In this document: piece after piece, positions 36,301 through 47,979 of the stretch
Layout: each line of letters opens with the position of its first letter
How positions within the stretch are numbered: position 1 is the stretch's first letter
DNA from: Trichobilharzia regenti
Taxonomy: Eukaryota; Platyhelminthes; Trematoda; Strigeidida; Schistosomatidae
Assembly (NCBI GenBank): GCA_944472135.2
Contig: CALYDD020000393.1
Span: 372,001 to 436,000, forward strand
DNA: 64,000 nt
Direction: 5' to 3'
Position numbers and translations under genes: made by a program
Notes under the pieces: model-generated
Databases searched by the model: none
Told to the model about the DNA's origin: nothing
Seen by the model: only the letters and a program-made list of their open reading frames with translations

Positions 36301-37490
36301 GTACTCCCTAATACAACAAGCATACCCACAGCACAATCTCACACATCAATGACGACCTGCGCCTTCCAGTTAAAGGCATCCTCTTGACATCTTGCAACAC
36401 AATCGCCACTTGCTAGAATGACTCTTGCAGAATGCAACGTGACCATAGCACCAACTCATGATACTCTACGCACATCCTCTTATCCACTCACTACCAATTA
36501 TCTCTGCAATCGCTTGTCACTCATTCTGCCTCAATTCTAGTAACGGTGACGTATGCGAGCCTCAGTCGTCTACACTCTTTCTCCCTGGCGTGTCGGACCG
36601 CAGCTAACAATTATCTCCGTATGCATTTCATTCTCAGCAATAGCCTAGCCTCCCCGGCGTATACGACCCATCTGCTGTCTCTAACATCAATCAATTCATT
36701 CACGGATGTAGAAGACTCGAAACAACTTCAGAAGTAATCACGACGAAAATTTTAACAAAATGATGTAATAACAACATGGTACGAAAACAACGAGTAAACA
36801 CAATGAATCCAAGAAACACCAATTGATATGACACAACACACATATATACAAACAATACAAATAACCTCGCGGATCATGTTTGGGGGAATTAATTTGAAGA
36901 GTTGCAGGATTTACACCAGTACGCCAACAACCATTCTCAGGTTGATGATTGAAAGTTGTGGAATGTCCGGACACAAACAAGATTAACCAACAATCACAAT
37001 AATTGGAACTCACACAAGTATTTAACACAAACATATGTGGGTGAGTATATACGTTGTCTCGTGTTATATTTTCCGCGACTAATTTTTTTTCGTCTTTCAT
37101 TGGCTAGAATGGTGGCGGTCAATTGGAGTTTGAATTGTCCTTGGGTGCGTGCTGTCGGGTGCTGTATTTGCGTGGTTGTGTTTGCGTCGTTTGCCAGCAT
37201 ATGTGATTACTGTAAACGTGTATGAAACTATTGTAACGCTTTGTTTTTCTTTGTTTGTGCATGTACTAGGCATTATTTGTCGTACAATTCGTTGTTTGGT
37301 CTATTGGTTGCTTGCGATGTCAACGAACCGGTGGGTTCTTGTGTTTTTCTGTAATTTAGGTTATACGTGCGGCATTTTCTTGATGGTTATCGATCATCCC
37401 TGTATTTCAATGTTGTTTTTTTACGATTTATGTTGGAATAGTTGTGACATAGATGGATCCTAATTGATAACTTTATTTTAGTCCGTTGCA
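36300..37490. other. Upstream region of the MULE-type gene, no exon assigned
   Basis: A C-rich, G-poor segment (about 36,290-36,730) changes to a G/T-rich segment (about 37,080-37,440). No start codon or first exon of the downstream transposase gene could be placed. No terminal inverted repeat was recognised by eye. Confidence 0.35.
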
Positions 37491-37491
37491 G

Positions 37492-39607
37492 GTAGTCAAT
37501 TCGAGTGACAGGAGCACAGATTTAAGTGGAATTTTTGCTGAATACATACTTGGAAAGCGTTTCTTCAGCTGGGATGAATTTGAGAAGTCATTAGCAGAAT
37601 TTCAAAAAGTGAGGAAGTCATATAATGCTAACAGTGTAGTTATCCTACACTCACTATGTTCATAATTGCAGCAAAACGATACCGGATGCCAGGTTTAAGT
37701 ACGCTTATGTTGGTTTTAAATGCACTTTTGGAGTGAATCGTACAAGACGTGGATTGAAATTGAAAAACAAGTCGTAAGAAGAAGTGTAATATGATTTCAT
37801 GAATATTGCAGGTCTAAATGTTGCAATTGCTCGTCTTCATTTCGCGTGGTTTTGCATTGTAGTGAATACATAATTGCTTCCCACAATATGGTGCATAACC
37901 ATCCATGCAGCAGGGTGTACATGCAGAATGACCCATGGTATAGACGACTAACAGTTGAAGAGAAAGAAAATATTGAACCACTTCTTCAGCAATCCCACTC
38001 ATCCGATGAAATAATAATGCATGTTAAGGAGAAGTACAACAAGGATATAACTCGCATTGACGTTAAAAATATGAAAGCCGCAGTGAATAAAGGTAACGTT
38101 GACGTACTTGTTACATACTTAAGGTATTTCGAGTCGTCGTGACATTTTTGAATTCCTAAAATCCCGTGGGAAGTTAATGGAGTATTATTCCGATGAACCG
38201 ATCAGGAATTCACTAACAAGAATTTGTTTTGCAACTTATGAGCAAATGGAATTGTATAAACAGTTCCCTGAAGTTGTTGGTATCGACTCGACGTATAATA
38301 CGAATAAGGGGAAGTAAGTTTACCAATTCATTAGTCAACGTGCAGGTATTCTTTGTTCCAGCTACTTGTGACGGATAATTTTGGTCGTGGACGACCAGTT
38401 TTATTTGCGTGGACTAGAAAAGAATTCAAACGAGATGTAGTTTGGATATTAGACTGTTTCCGGCAAATAATGGAAGACACCTCGAAAACAGAATCCTTCA
38501 TTATGGATTGTGCGCAAGCTGAAATAGCAGCCGTCAAGTTAACGCACAGACAAGCGCACATTGTTTTGTGTTCTTTTCATGTTTGCCGAGCTTTCTGTCG
38601 GAAAGTAAGTTTTTCAAAGCATACTTTACATTTTATTCGTAGACAAGAAATCCCATTGTGAAGAACTACTTATGCCGTCTAGTGCAGTGTAAAAGGAGAT
38701 CAGAGTAATGCCTCTATTGTTCTCATTTTGCAGATTTAATTTCTACTTCAGAGTTATTAGCAGATTGGACGCTAATGTCAGTCAATACCTACAACGTCGT
38801 TGGATGCATCGACGAGAATTGTGGGCGGCCTGTTTCAGAGATAACGTGCTGACTTTTGGGAACGATACAAATAATCGTGTCGAGAGTTCCCACAAGCAGA
38901 TGAAACGGTTTTTGCAAAGATCTGATAGTCTGCATAAAAGTATGCTAAAGGTGTATAAATGGCATAAACGAAGTTTTTCAATAATACAGCAGGAGGCGAA
39001 TATTGCTCAATCACGATGCTTCACGTATCCCTGTTCACAAAGTTTAATCCCAATTATACGGTTGCTTACACCATACGCCGCGAGGAAGGTAATACGTGAA
39101 TACCAATTGCGACGATGGGCTACTGTTGAGTTCGAATCCGTTGATTATGTATTTTTCAAAGAAAATGGGAAAACAGTGCAGGTTGATCTGAGTGCTTGCA
39201 CCTGCACGTGCTTTACATTTCAGACCTGTCGGTACCCCTGCCGACACTTGCTTTTGGTCCACTTAAGAAAGCCGTATTTCACAGGTATATTTGCGTTTTT
39301 ATGACTACGTTTTTAATGTATAATGTAATGTAATAATCAGTTCATAGTTATCTTAACTTTTTTTGTTCCACCTTTTGTAGTTAACCATGTGATGCATAAT
39401 TGTAAACAATGGACGTGGTCACGCAACTTGTTCGCATCTCAAAGTACGTCAGCAGTTATCCCTCGAAATCGAAGTAACATATACGATACCAAAAAGAAGA
39501 TTATCAATGCGGGTATGGACAGAATTAATGACAAATTTGGAGAAGTGTTTGCCAATGCTTATGCAGACGGAGTAATCGCAGGAATCAATCGTGTTCTTAA
39601 TATGTAA
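37492..39607 (+). CDS. MULE-type transposase with SWIM zinc finger, multi-exon, apparently intact
   Basis: Exons: 37492-~37615 (3' end uncertain), 37672-37773, 37812-38092, 38124-38313, 38346-38604, 38643-38686, 38734-39284 and 39381-39607 (stop TAA). Introns with clear GT-AG ends are 38, 31, 32, 38, 47 and 96 bp. The N-terminal part resembles a FAR1-like zinc region (FKCTFG, then KCCNCSSSFRV and HNMVHNHPC). The MULE DDE core follows: GIDSTYNT (first Asp), FIMDCAQAEIAAV (second Asp), FHVCRAFCRK, then NDTNNRVESSHKQMK (Glu). SWIM finger ligands are CTCTC then CRYPCRH. The C-terminal tail ends GVIAGINRVLNM. AATAAA overlaps the stop. The true start was not found. It may be an active Mutator-like transposase or a domesticated ZSWIM-like gene. 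Confidence 0.82.
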
Positions 39608-42163
39608 ATAAACTAAATTTTTGTCATAATGAAAATAAAATTTTCATGTAAATTTTGTTGTCTTTCAATTCATGTGTTCACTTTGTGAGCACGGCATGCT
39701 AGACCGGTGCTCTCTAGGACTTTCACTACTAACAATACGTAAGTGTAATTGTGTAGGAACGATGTCGGTCAGCATACGTGTTAAATTATAAGTATTTCAG
39801 TTAGCTAACGTGCATAAGTATCATAGTCATATACAAGTCTTTAGGGACAATAGTAGGCATACCTTAGGCACTGCATTCGAGTCCCAGTTCTTATACGGTT
39901 ACGTGTATTCGAAAGTATTGCATTACTAATGTTTCACTTAAAGCGTGATGTCAATCCATATGACTAAGGCTGTTGACATGTAGCGTAAATTCAACTCTAC
40001 ACCAGACGAATTATTGAATTCGTTGAGCTTTAACAATCGTATTTAGATTTAGCTTACACTAAAATATGCCACCAATTACTTCGTCAGTTCTTATTAATAA
40101 GTCATGTCTGCACCTAGTCATCATGACAAATACATCTAAACTCAGATATAATAAGAAAGGTCTGGTAAGCAGGATATTAAATGTATTTAATGAAAAAATA
40201 ATAACAAGCAAATGTGTTTACGCAGTCGATTGTCGGAATAATTTGTGCAATGTCGAATCTCTGTGACTGGGGTGATTGACGTTACCAGATATCTACAAAT
40301 AAGTAAACAAAGTGTTTTTTAAATAGCTGAAGTAAGGAAGAAGTAATATTAAAGGTAAACGATTTATATCTGCCTACCTTTGCTGAAAATGGTTTATTCT
40401 CCTTTCTCATTCTTTGGTAATGACATCATTATTCTGGGGTTTTCACTGCAACACACATTATTCCTCTTCTAAAGGATAGCAGCAAGCATATAGTAATAAT
40501 TTCAAATTTCGTTTAAACCAATGTTTACAATGAATGCATGTCATTTCTACAGGCGCAATAAGTTATGTTATAAACTGCAATCGTGAAGTATCATGAATTA
40601 TAAGAGTTAAATTGTAAACCCTTAATAACGAACACCGTACATTTGGCTAAGTGCTATGTCGTTGGAATGTGAGTATACATCTGCAATGTTTAATGCCAAC
40701 CATATTGGTGTAAGGATAGAAAATATGATGTTTTCTATGAAAATACAGCTTTGTTCCAACACTGCTGTTGTTGTGTTTCTAATAAAAGCAAATAGACTGT
40801 AAGCATAAAGGCATATCCAGTTAACATAAAATGCAGTGTAATAGTGCACAAATGAAAAGACCATAGTGAAGTAGATAAGTGATACTTCAGTGAGAGGTAA
40901 ATTGAAAGATCTGCAACCTTATAATATGGAAGACAACCTGACATGTAAGATGTCTCACAAATTTCAATAGGGCCTGTGGGGTACCATGGATGGTTTGGCG
41001 TCAATCGCAGCTTTGGAATAATGAGTTACAAATGCTAAAGGTAACAACCAACGAAACTGCAGTAGTATTTTCTAGCTGTTCAGCATTTTTTCCTTTAATG
41101 CAGTTTCTTATCAACAGTTTGCAGTATTCAGAACATCACAAGTTGCTTACAGATAACTTGTGTAATAATAACTGCGTTAAATATATGAGCCATAAGTGCA
41201 TCTTCCACATCTTTCATAGCCACAATTAAGTCATTAAGGATCTCACAATATCTTAGTGATGTGAAGCAAAATAATTTTTAAGATTGATATAACCTATGTA
41301 ACAGGTGTAGTAGTTGTACGACACAGCCGCCAGCTACTAATCGACATAAATCTGGTACTAATTTTAAGTACTCTGACATTTGAGAAGGACTATTTATACT
41401 ATTCTTCCAGACACAATGAACACTGATGTCAATATACTCTGATGCCATTTCATGCACTGAGCAATTAAGGCATTGTGAAATTCCATGTGCAAATGTCAAT
41501 TAAACTATTTTCACATCTTCGCCCAAGCACTTTTAACTAGGAACTTCATCAAAATAGATATAATCACCAGGAAATTCAGCAGCCTGTCTCATTCATCGCA
41601 TAATGTCGTCAATGTGTTATGGAATATTTCAGTCATCCCGGATGATAACAGAAAAGTTTAACATGTTCAAAGCACACATCTAACCTATGTCTGCATGCTA
41701 TTTATCTTTCATAGGCCAGATTCTCATAGATTCACTGGAATGACAACAGCCATTGACTGCAGTATATTTACAACCTTAAGATCTGAAACAACTGGAAAAT
41801 AAACAAACCCTCAACGCACTATAATGCAAATAATAGTCTTTCTATGCGAACTTTCTTAAAAAGGATGACTTCTTCATTGATAATTCGTCCGAGCTATAAT
41901 ATACAATTTTACGCTCTACTAAGAACAAAATACAGCAAAATACTGCCATCCGGCTACATAAGTCTAAAACTAGTCAAATATAATCTATTTCCAAAAAAAT
42001 AGGTGATTATAACGTCTGTTGACGTGAGCGCGGTAACCGATGGCATTGCGCGATAACACCTGGTGTCGGCCTATATCCTCACTCAACATATGTGCAATCA
42101 GCACATCAAATGTTGTGGATTCTGGCTTGACGAACTACCCTTGTAGAACTGTAGGACTTACAG
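39608..42163. other. Non-coding, nothing recognised
   Basis: 3' flank of the MULE-type gene. Minus-strand frames at 40,622-41,004 and 41,278-41,499 are hydrophobic or featureless and have no family motif. Terminal inverted repeats matching the other side of the gene were not spotted. Confidence 0.35.
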
Positions 42164-42619
42164 CACCATTTGATGCAGTAAAACAACTTAACATAACCTT
42201 ATCTAGTTTTCGCATCCACGATCAAATTTCCTTCCTGTTATAAAACTACGATAAGACTACTGAAAAAATGGAATAAATATATCACCGATCTCAACATAAC
42301 ACATCAATAATCTTTAAGCCAAGGGTGCTGTTCACAACAAAGTTATATAAGAGAATTGACTTCAAGCTTTATTTTTCCCAGATATTTGTATTACATTCAT
42401 CTGATGTCTGGGTTTTTTGTTAATGCGAAGACAATATTTCTATATCTCTTTATGTGCTACACAAACAGACTTTATAGCATACTGTTCCGACTGACTCTAA
42501 TGTCAGAAAGAACAACCAAACTGTAAATTCATCACACATCAAATTATGTGTAATTTATATAATAACTTATCCATGCCTGTACAATTGGTATGTTCCTGCA
42601 TAAACAGGAGGAAATATAT
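42164..42619 (+). repeat. Repeat R, copy 1
   Basis: First of four ~450-bp copies. It begins CACCATTTGATGCAGTAAAA and ends with the short hairpin TTCCTGCATAAACAGGAGG followed by AAATATAT. It contains several AATAAA-like motifs and no coding capacity. Sequence on both sides differs from the other copies, which fixes the repeat's ends. Confidence 0.8.
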
Positions 42620-44390
42620 ATTATTATTTTTAAAACTGAATGTAATCGACATATTGGTGGACTAAATGATTATCCTTATTCGGTTTCGTTAGAATAATTA
42701 TCCGAGTACTATTTCACTCATCATTCTGTCTTATGATTAACTTAGTAAAATGGCGTTTATTTTCGGATCCAAATCACTAAATAAAGGTAAATATCCCTAA
42801 GGGTTTCTTGATAAAAAGATTAAATTTTCGTCAAAGTAGGTAAATATGTTCATATCTAGATAATACTTTGGTTTGGAGTTGTTTTTTCTACTACCACAAC
42901 ACCACGTGACTCACCATTTCGTCACAAAGTAAAACTAGATCTGTCAAAGACAGTCTGCTCCTGACTTCTAGGTTTCGTTAAGGTAGAACTGTATACATAG
43001 GTTAATAGGATTAGATGCATGATGTCAATTCGAAACTAGGTATCTACGTTTTGCAGCTACAGAAAACACCACGTTACAATCTATTCCTTAAATCGTGTCA
43101 ATCAATGTGACATCAGTTAAGACTAGAGAAGAAACACCACTGGTTTTCACAAAATCCATTTGTGTTCCTTAATATAATGTACATTCCGTAATTACGGGCA
43201 AACTAGGGAACGCACCGAGTCATCACATATATACGAACGATAATTGGGCGTACAAGGCAGCGTAGATTAAAGGAGTGCCTGCTCGATATAGCCCAGATTT
43301 CATGTGAAGTGACACACGCCTACATCTGAAGGTGTGTGTGTGTAAGGTATCGCATTTCGTCAGCCTTTCGTCTTAGTGACTCAATAGGTCACTTCCATAT
43401 TTAACAAATGCTCAGTCCATGAATTCTACTCGTACCTGTAAAACACAAAAAACACCCTGCGGCGATATGTTGCTGTGTTACACTAGAGTCCCTCAGTTTA
43501 CCGGCAAATCACACTCAATATCAGTATTACCACTTTTAGTTGAAAAAGCCATTCGAATGTATCACAGATGCTTTTGGCTGGAATCCTCAGTACCAAGTAT
43601 TATTCCCTATGAGATGGCATTGAAGAAACCCTGCAGGGTGATATTACAGCCTCGCCGAAAATTGAGTAGAAGCATTTCACTCATACAAGATGTATACAAT
43701 AAAGAATATACTATTAACTCACTGCGCTCAGCCCTACATCGCCCTATAAAATTCTGTTGCTCGGAAATGAAACATATCATATATATTGTGTCATTAACTT
43801 CAGATACGCATTAATATCTAAATTTCATACTCCTCCTGTCACGCTACTCCATGTAATAATAGTTTGATAGTTATTTACGAATGCAGTAATGAGTATTTCG
43901 TGGGCCACGAGTAGCATTTGGTATTCAGCAGAGGTATGGGCACTTAGTGATTGTAATTTGGAGAACTAATACGACAAGGTTAGCTTTCTTCTAATATATA
44001 CGCACCTATCAACGCAATGAAAAGATAATGACGAATTGTTATCACAAGCATTATATTTACTATGGAGGGAATGTTATTACAGGTCAACTTCACAGTAACA
44101 TGTACAAGTCTTGCATGTCATTGCATCGGTAATATTAGCATACTAATTGTATTACGGCAAATGTAAATAATCTAAAGTCATCGTGACAACAACTTTGCGG
44201 GAGGTAGATGTATTGAAAGACTGCTTGCAGGCACTATGTATGACGACATCTAGTAGAATGTCTACGAAGACTGACAACCTGCAATGAGGAAGACAAAAAT
44301 GAAACAATTAGGAGACATAACGCACAAGATATGTATTTTTGATATAAGTATAAAACCTGGGCACTGTGGTAGAGTATAACTTCATTATGG
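42620..44390. other. Non-coding, with one unexplained 131-codon frame
   Basis: No recognised gene. An open frame at 43,419-43,814 (+), 131 codons, is long for AT-rich sequence, with basic and serine-rich composition (RVILQPRRKLSRSISLI), but it has no familiar motif. A short GT microsatellite lies near 43,330. Confidence 0.35.
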
Positions 44391-44394
44391 ATAC

Positions 44395-44515
44395 GATTTT
44401 ATTTTGATAAATCACACAGTGTTGTACAGCAATATAATCTGATGACGCTTCCAGCACAAATTATTGCTCATAATCATATCAATTCGGTCACACAACTTTT
44501 TGCCTCATTCACACA
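44395..44515 (+). repeat. Dispersed repeat Y, copy 2
   Basis: Matches 8,605-8,725 in the hexosaminidase intron. Here it lies at the left of the 5' region of a CR1 element, so it may be part of that element's 5' end or of another element inserted there. Confidence 0.55.
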
Positions 44516-44764
44516 CATGAGTATTTTAGTTAAGCGTACTACAGGGATAAGAGGTCACTGATCTCATTCACTTCTATTCACACTATCTCTTACGTCCGTG
44601 TTACTGACTTTCGGTTTATGTTTTCCTCTTCGGTGCACTTTATCTGGACAATTTAACGAGTTGGGAAATGCATAGAGTACTTAGCAAACGGCATGAATAA
44701 CTGTTTAACCTAACTAACACTCGTAAGTTGTGACACTACGCATCTGCAGTGACAAAGCTGACTG

Positions 44765-45290
44765 ACTGAGTTTTAACATGGAACTCAGCCCAGAAGTGCA
44801 GTACTTCGATTTTTTACATTCCACACTTGAAAAATATTATATTTAGTTGGTAATAGGCAAAACATATTTCATCAGATGTGTTTCGACTTCGCATTTCGGC
44901 TACGCGATAAAATTAACTAACTCATGAGATACAACGAGACAGAGTGTCTGTCTGTCTGGATTCAACATAGAACTTGGCACCGAAGTGCAGCAGTTCGAGT
45001 TGCCACGTTCCAAATAGCACACAGAGGTAGACAAGAGTGTGAGAGTTATCTTGGATAAGAGGAAAAATTATTGTAAGATAACTCTTTTTCAGTTAGACAA
45101 GAACCAAATGAAAAAGATAAGAATATCATTTGTTGGGACTTCGCCTATTTTTGTCTACGTTTTAGCATTTCATTACACCTGGACTATAAATCATTCTGAC
45201 GCACTGACTTTCAACATAGAAGCTTGCACAGAAGTGCACCCGTTTAAGTTATCACATTCTACGTAGCACACAAAGGTAGAGGAAAAAAGA
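44765..45290 (+). repeat. Imperfect tandem units upstream of a CR1 endonuclease frame
   Basis: Three related segments (about 44,765, 44,955 and 45,205) share TTCAACATAGAACTTGCACnGAAGTGCA-like text and a following TAGCACACARAGGTAGA. The shared GAAGTGCA landmarks are about 190 and 250 bp apart. They end about 50 bp before the CR1 frame starts, so they could be promoter-like monomers in its 5' UTR. Confidence 0.55.
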
Positions 45291-45319
45291 AATTAACTGG
45301 AACTCTAATTAGCAAAGAT

Positions 45320-46262
45320 GTGATGAAAAACGGACATACCCCTGTTTCCGTATGCCTATCTCCATGCGATCGTGAGATAAGCGACCAACTATGGAAATCC
45401 TCTTCCTTTTCACAGAATCTTAACGAAAACAATGAAGGCTTTAAGCACCGAACACTCGATATACCGGTCAGACCATCATCTAACTTTCATTTAACCTCAG
45501 CCGAATCACATCATCATCTCCTTCATTTTGCCTCAGCCCTTACCACTAATCAAAGATCATTTACTCTTTTCCTTATAAACGCTCGTTCTATCTGCAATAA
45601 AATTCCATACCTTCACTCCTTACTTTAACATTGTAAGCCCTCAGTACTGTTAGTTACCGAGACTTGGTTACCATCTGACTTCAATGACAGACTATTAGAA
45701 TCACCAGGATACATACACTTTAGACATGGCAGAGAAGAAGGACGTGGTGGTGGTTGTCTTATCTTTGTTAGCAACAAATTCCACGCTGTAGAAGTCGATG
45801 ATTTGGGTTGCTCACTGACAGATGCAGTATGGGTTACACTCAACACCAACTTAAATACAAGACTCTTATTGGGATGTATATATCGCCCCCCAATTCTGAT
45901 ACTAACACAACGAACCGTCTATGTGAAATTTTCGAACACGTCTCCTCTCTAGATTTTGACTATAAAATTATAGCTGGCGACTTTAACATGCCTGGTATAC
46001 AGTGGAATAGCCTTAAGGTTCCTAAATACACTGATAGTTTTATAAATTCGGTTGAACCCTATGGATGGACACAAAATGTTATTCACCCCACACGTAAATC
46101 CAACATCTTAGATCTAATCTTCACACATAACATTCTCCCCGTCAGCACTCGAGTTGTGCCTTTATTCCCTGGCAGCGACCACAACGCGGTCATTTCCACC
46201 TTTAACCTAACAGCAGGTGGGTCAGGCAAAGGCCGTCGTCGGACAGTAAAAGTCAGAAACGA
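45320..46262 (+). mobile_element. CR1-clade element D, 5' half (APE endonuclease)
   Basis: The frame from 45,320 encodes a Ser/His-rich leader, then INARSICNKIPYLHSLL. An in-frame TAA lies at about 45,626. The same frame continues with VTETWLPSDF (catalytic Glu), EGRGGGCLIFVSN and LLLGCIYRPP. A one-base shift at the C run 45,886-45,891 moves it into the next frame, with IAGDFNMPGIQWN, ILDLIFTHNI and FPGSDHNAVISTF. Coding similarity ends at KVRN near 46,262. At that point the sequence changes to the 5' UTR of another CR1. The missing RT half may be the fragment at 61,723. Confidence 0.82.
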
Positions 46263-46399
46263 CTCTGTATCGCGGTACGTTCAACGTTTGCGTTACATTT
46301 TTACGTGATTCGTTACATAAAATTTATCTTGTTTTAGTACTTGCACAAGTACTATACCACTTCCATACTTGTAACCACTAACTCTCATTTCTAATAGTT

Positions 46400-47979
46400 A
46401 TGGTTAATCAAAGTAAAAAGCAACGAACCCAATCCCCTGTAAAACTGGTGCCTAATTTAACGTCCTTGATTGCTACATCAAGCAACACCCCCCAACAAAC
46501 GGCTTTAGTGAGTCACATAACTCACGTGTATGCCGTAAGCGTCGAGCTGAAACTGAAAATAAAACTGTACTGACAGCCAGTATTAGCACTACTCCTAAAA
46601 ATTCGGTACCCTCTGCTCATACAGAACTCCTCCCTTCACCTTATGTGCTTATGGAGAAACTCCAGCCATCAAGCTCTTTTTCAGTACTATCTTCAGAAAT
46701 AAAACTTCTAAAGTTGTCTATAGGAGAACTTAAGGCTGAGTTAAGGGAAATAAAAAACAGTAAGTCAGTAAATGCTGGAATCATCGAAACCAATACCGAT
46801 ATCCAAATTATCAGATCAGATCAGCGATATCAGATCGCAGGTCTGTGAACTGACACCTCTAACTATCCTCATGAAAACGGTAAACCTTAACAAGCTTGAC
46901 ACAGAATCGGTAACTAAGGTAGATAACCTCATTAACTTTGTTACCACAGAAGTAACAAAACGACTCGACGCAAAACTGAGTGCTATTGTCTACAACGTTC
47001 CGGACAATGAGGCAATAAAAAAGGTACAGCGCATCTTACTTAGTGAAGCGAAAATGCCTAACTCCAAGACTAAGTGCTATAGGCTGAAGAAGAGTCAACA
47101 TGAAAAGTGTTGTCCTATTCGTTTTCAGTTCGAAACACCGGCAGAGACAAGAAAATTCATCCACTCCCAACACACCCTATCGCAAGCCAGAAACTACAAA
47201 CATATAAAGGTCGGGGTGGAAAAAACAGTTATAGAAAGGCGCGCATACAACTATCTCACTAAGACTAATTGTGAAATAGGTAATAGGACATTGCAAGCAG
47301 CCATTATTCCCAACCCTGTGAAAGATACAGTAGACCCCACCGCATCACCCCTCTCAAAACACACAGAAATATCCCATCAGAGTGCAACACCAGCCGAAAG
47401 GCCACTAGACTGTAACCAAATAAATAATAAAACCATACCACCCATCACCGCAGAATCTAAAATGCCACTAAATAACCCCAGAAAAAAAGTTAAAACCCCC
47501 GAAATTCGACTTTGTCCTCTCCTAGCTATAATTCCATTGGTAAAGATAAGGAAAATATGCCCCTAAATCATACCAACAAAAACAGTGGCAGCTTAAATAA
47601 GCCCACACTCCCCACGGTTAATAGTATTAGCACTCACAACGTGCTAAATCGCACCGTGGCACACACTAATATCCAATGTCACAACGATGTCACCCTAAAT
47701 AGTACAAGTGGTAATAGTCAGAACTCGGCTACCAACAACTCAGGGTCTTCAGAGTATGGCACACAAACTAATTTCGACCGGATATATGGTACAAGTCTGC
47801 TGGGAACTAACCCAAAATGCAGTACACACGAAACCCACACAAGGACACAACTAGCATCAAACAATAGGTGGAATAATAAGCCATGGTCATCACAAGGATC
47901 CAATCATTTTTTATCCCCCGCGTCCCTGTCAGCGTTGAAAAAACAGCTGGTAGGGATGTTAACACTCCTAAACCACTAG
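46400..47979 (+). pseudogene. CR1 element A ORF1 (nucleic-acid-binding protein), frameshifted
   Basis: Starts at ATG 46,400 (MVNQSKKQRTQ). One base appears to be missing at the C run 46,488-46,493, a second shift lies near 46,790-46,840, and a third near 47,500. Read through these, the protein has a coiled-coil-like segment (IKLLKLSIGELKAELREIK), then an RRM-like fold start (SAIVYNVPDNEAIKKVQ) and basic text (TKCYRLKKSQ). An Asn/Ser/Thr-rich C-terminus ends at 47,979. This is the usual layout of CR1 ORF1, an RNA-binding chaperone of the element. ORF1 and ORF2 overlap by 97 bases in different frames. Confidence 0.75.

Noticed and set aside
37149..37463. Hydrophobic 104-codon frame as a membrane protein or first exon of the MULE-type gene
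   Set aside because: The composition follows from G/T-rich DNA, it is closed by a stop before the acceptor at 37,491, and no donor links it in frame.
40622..41499. Minus-strand hydrophobic and Cys-containing frames as genes
   Set aside because: Short, without motifs or credible splice partners, and typical of AT-rich background.
42375..42440. CTGATGTCTGG...GCGAAGAC inside repeat R as a hammerhead ribozyme
   Set aside because: CUGAUG is followed by U instead of the required A, no stem II can be formed before the GAA, and no GUC cleavage site sits in place.
42580..42619. Terminal hairpin of repeat R as a Helitron 3' end
   Set aside because: The hairpin is present in all copies, but the sequence does not end in CTRR and there is no TC start or A|T insertion site.
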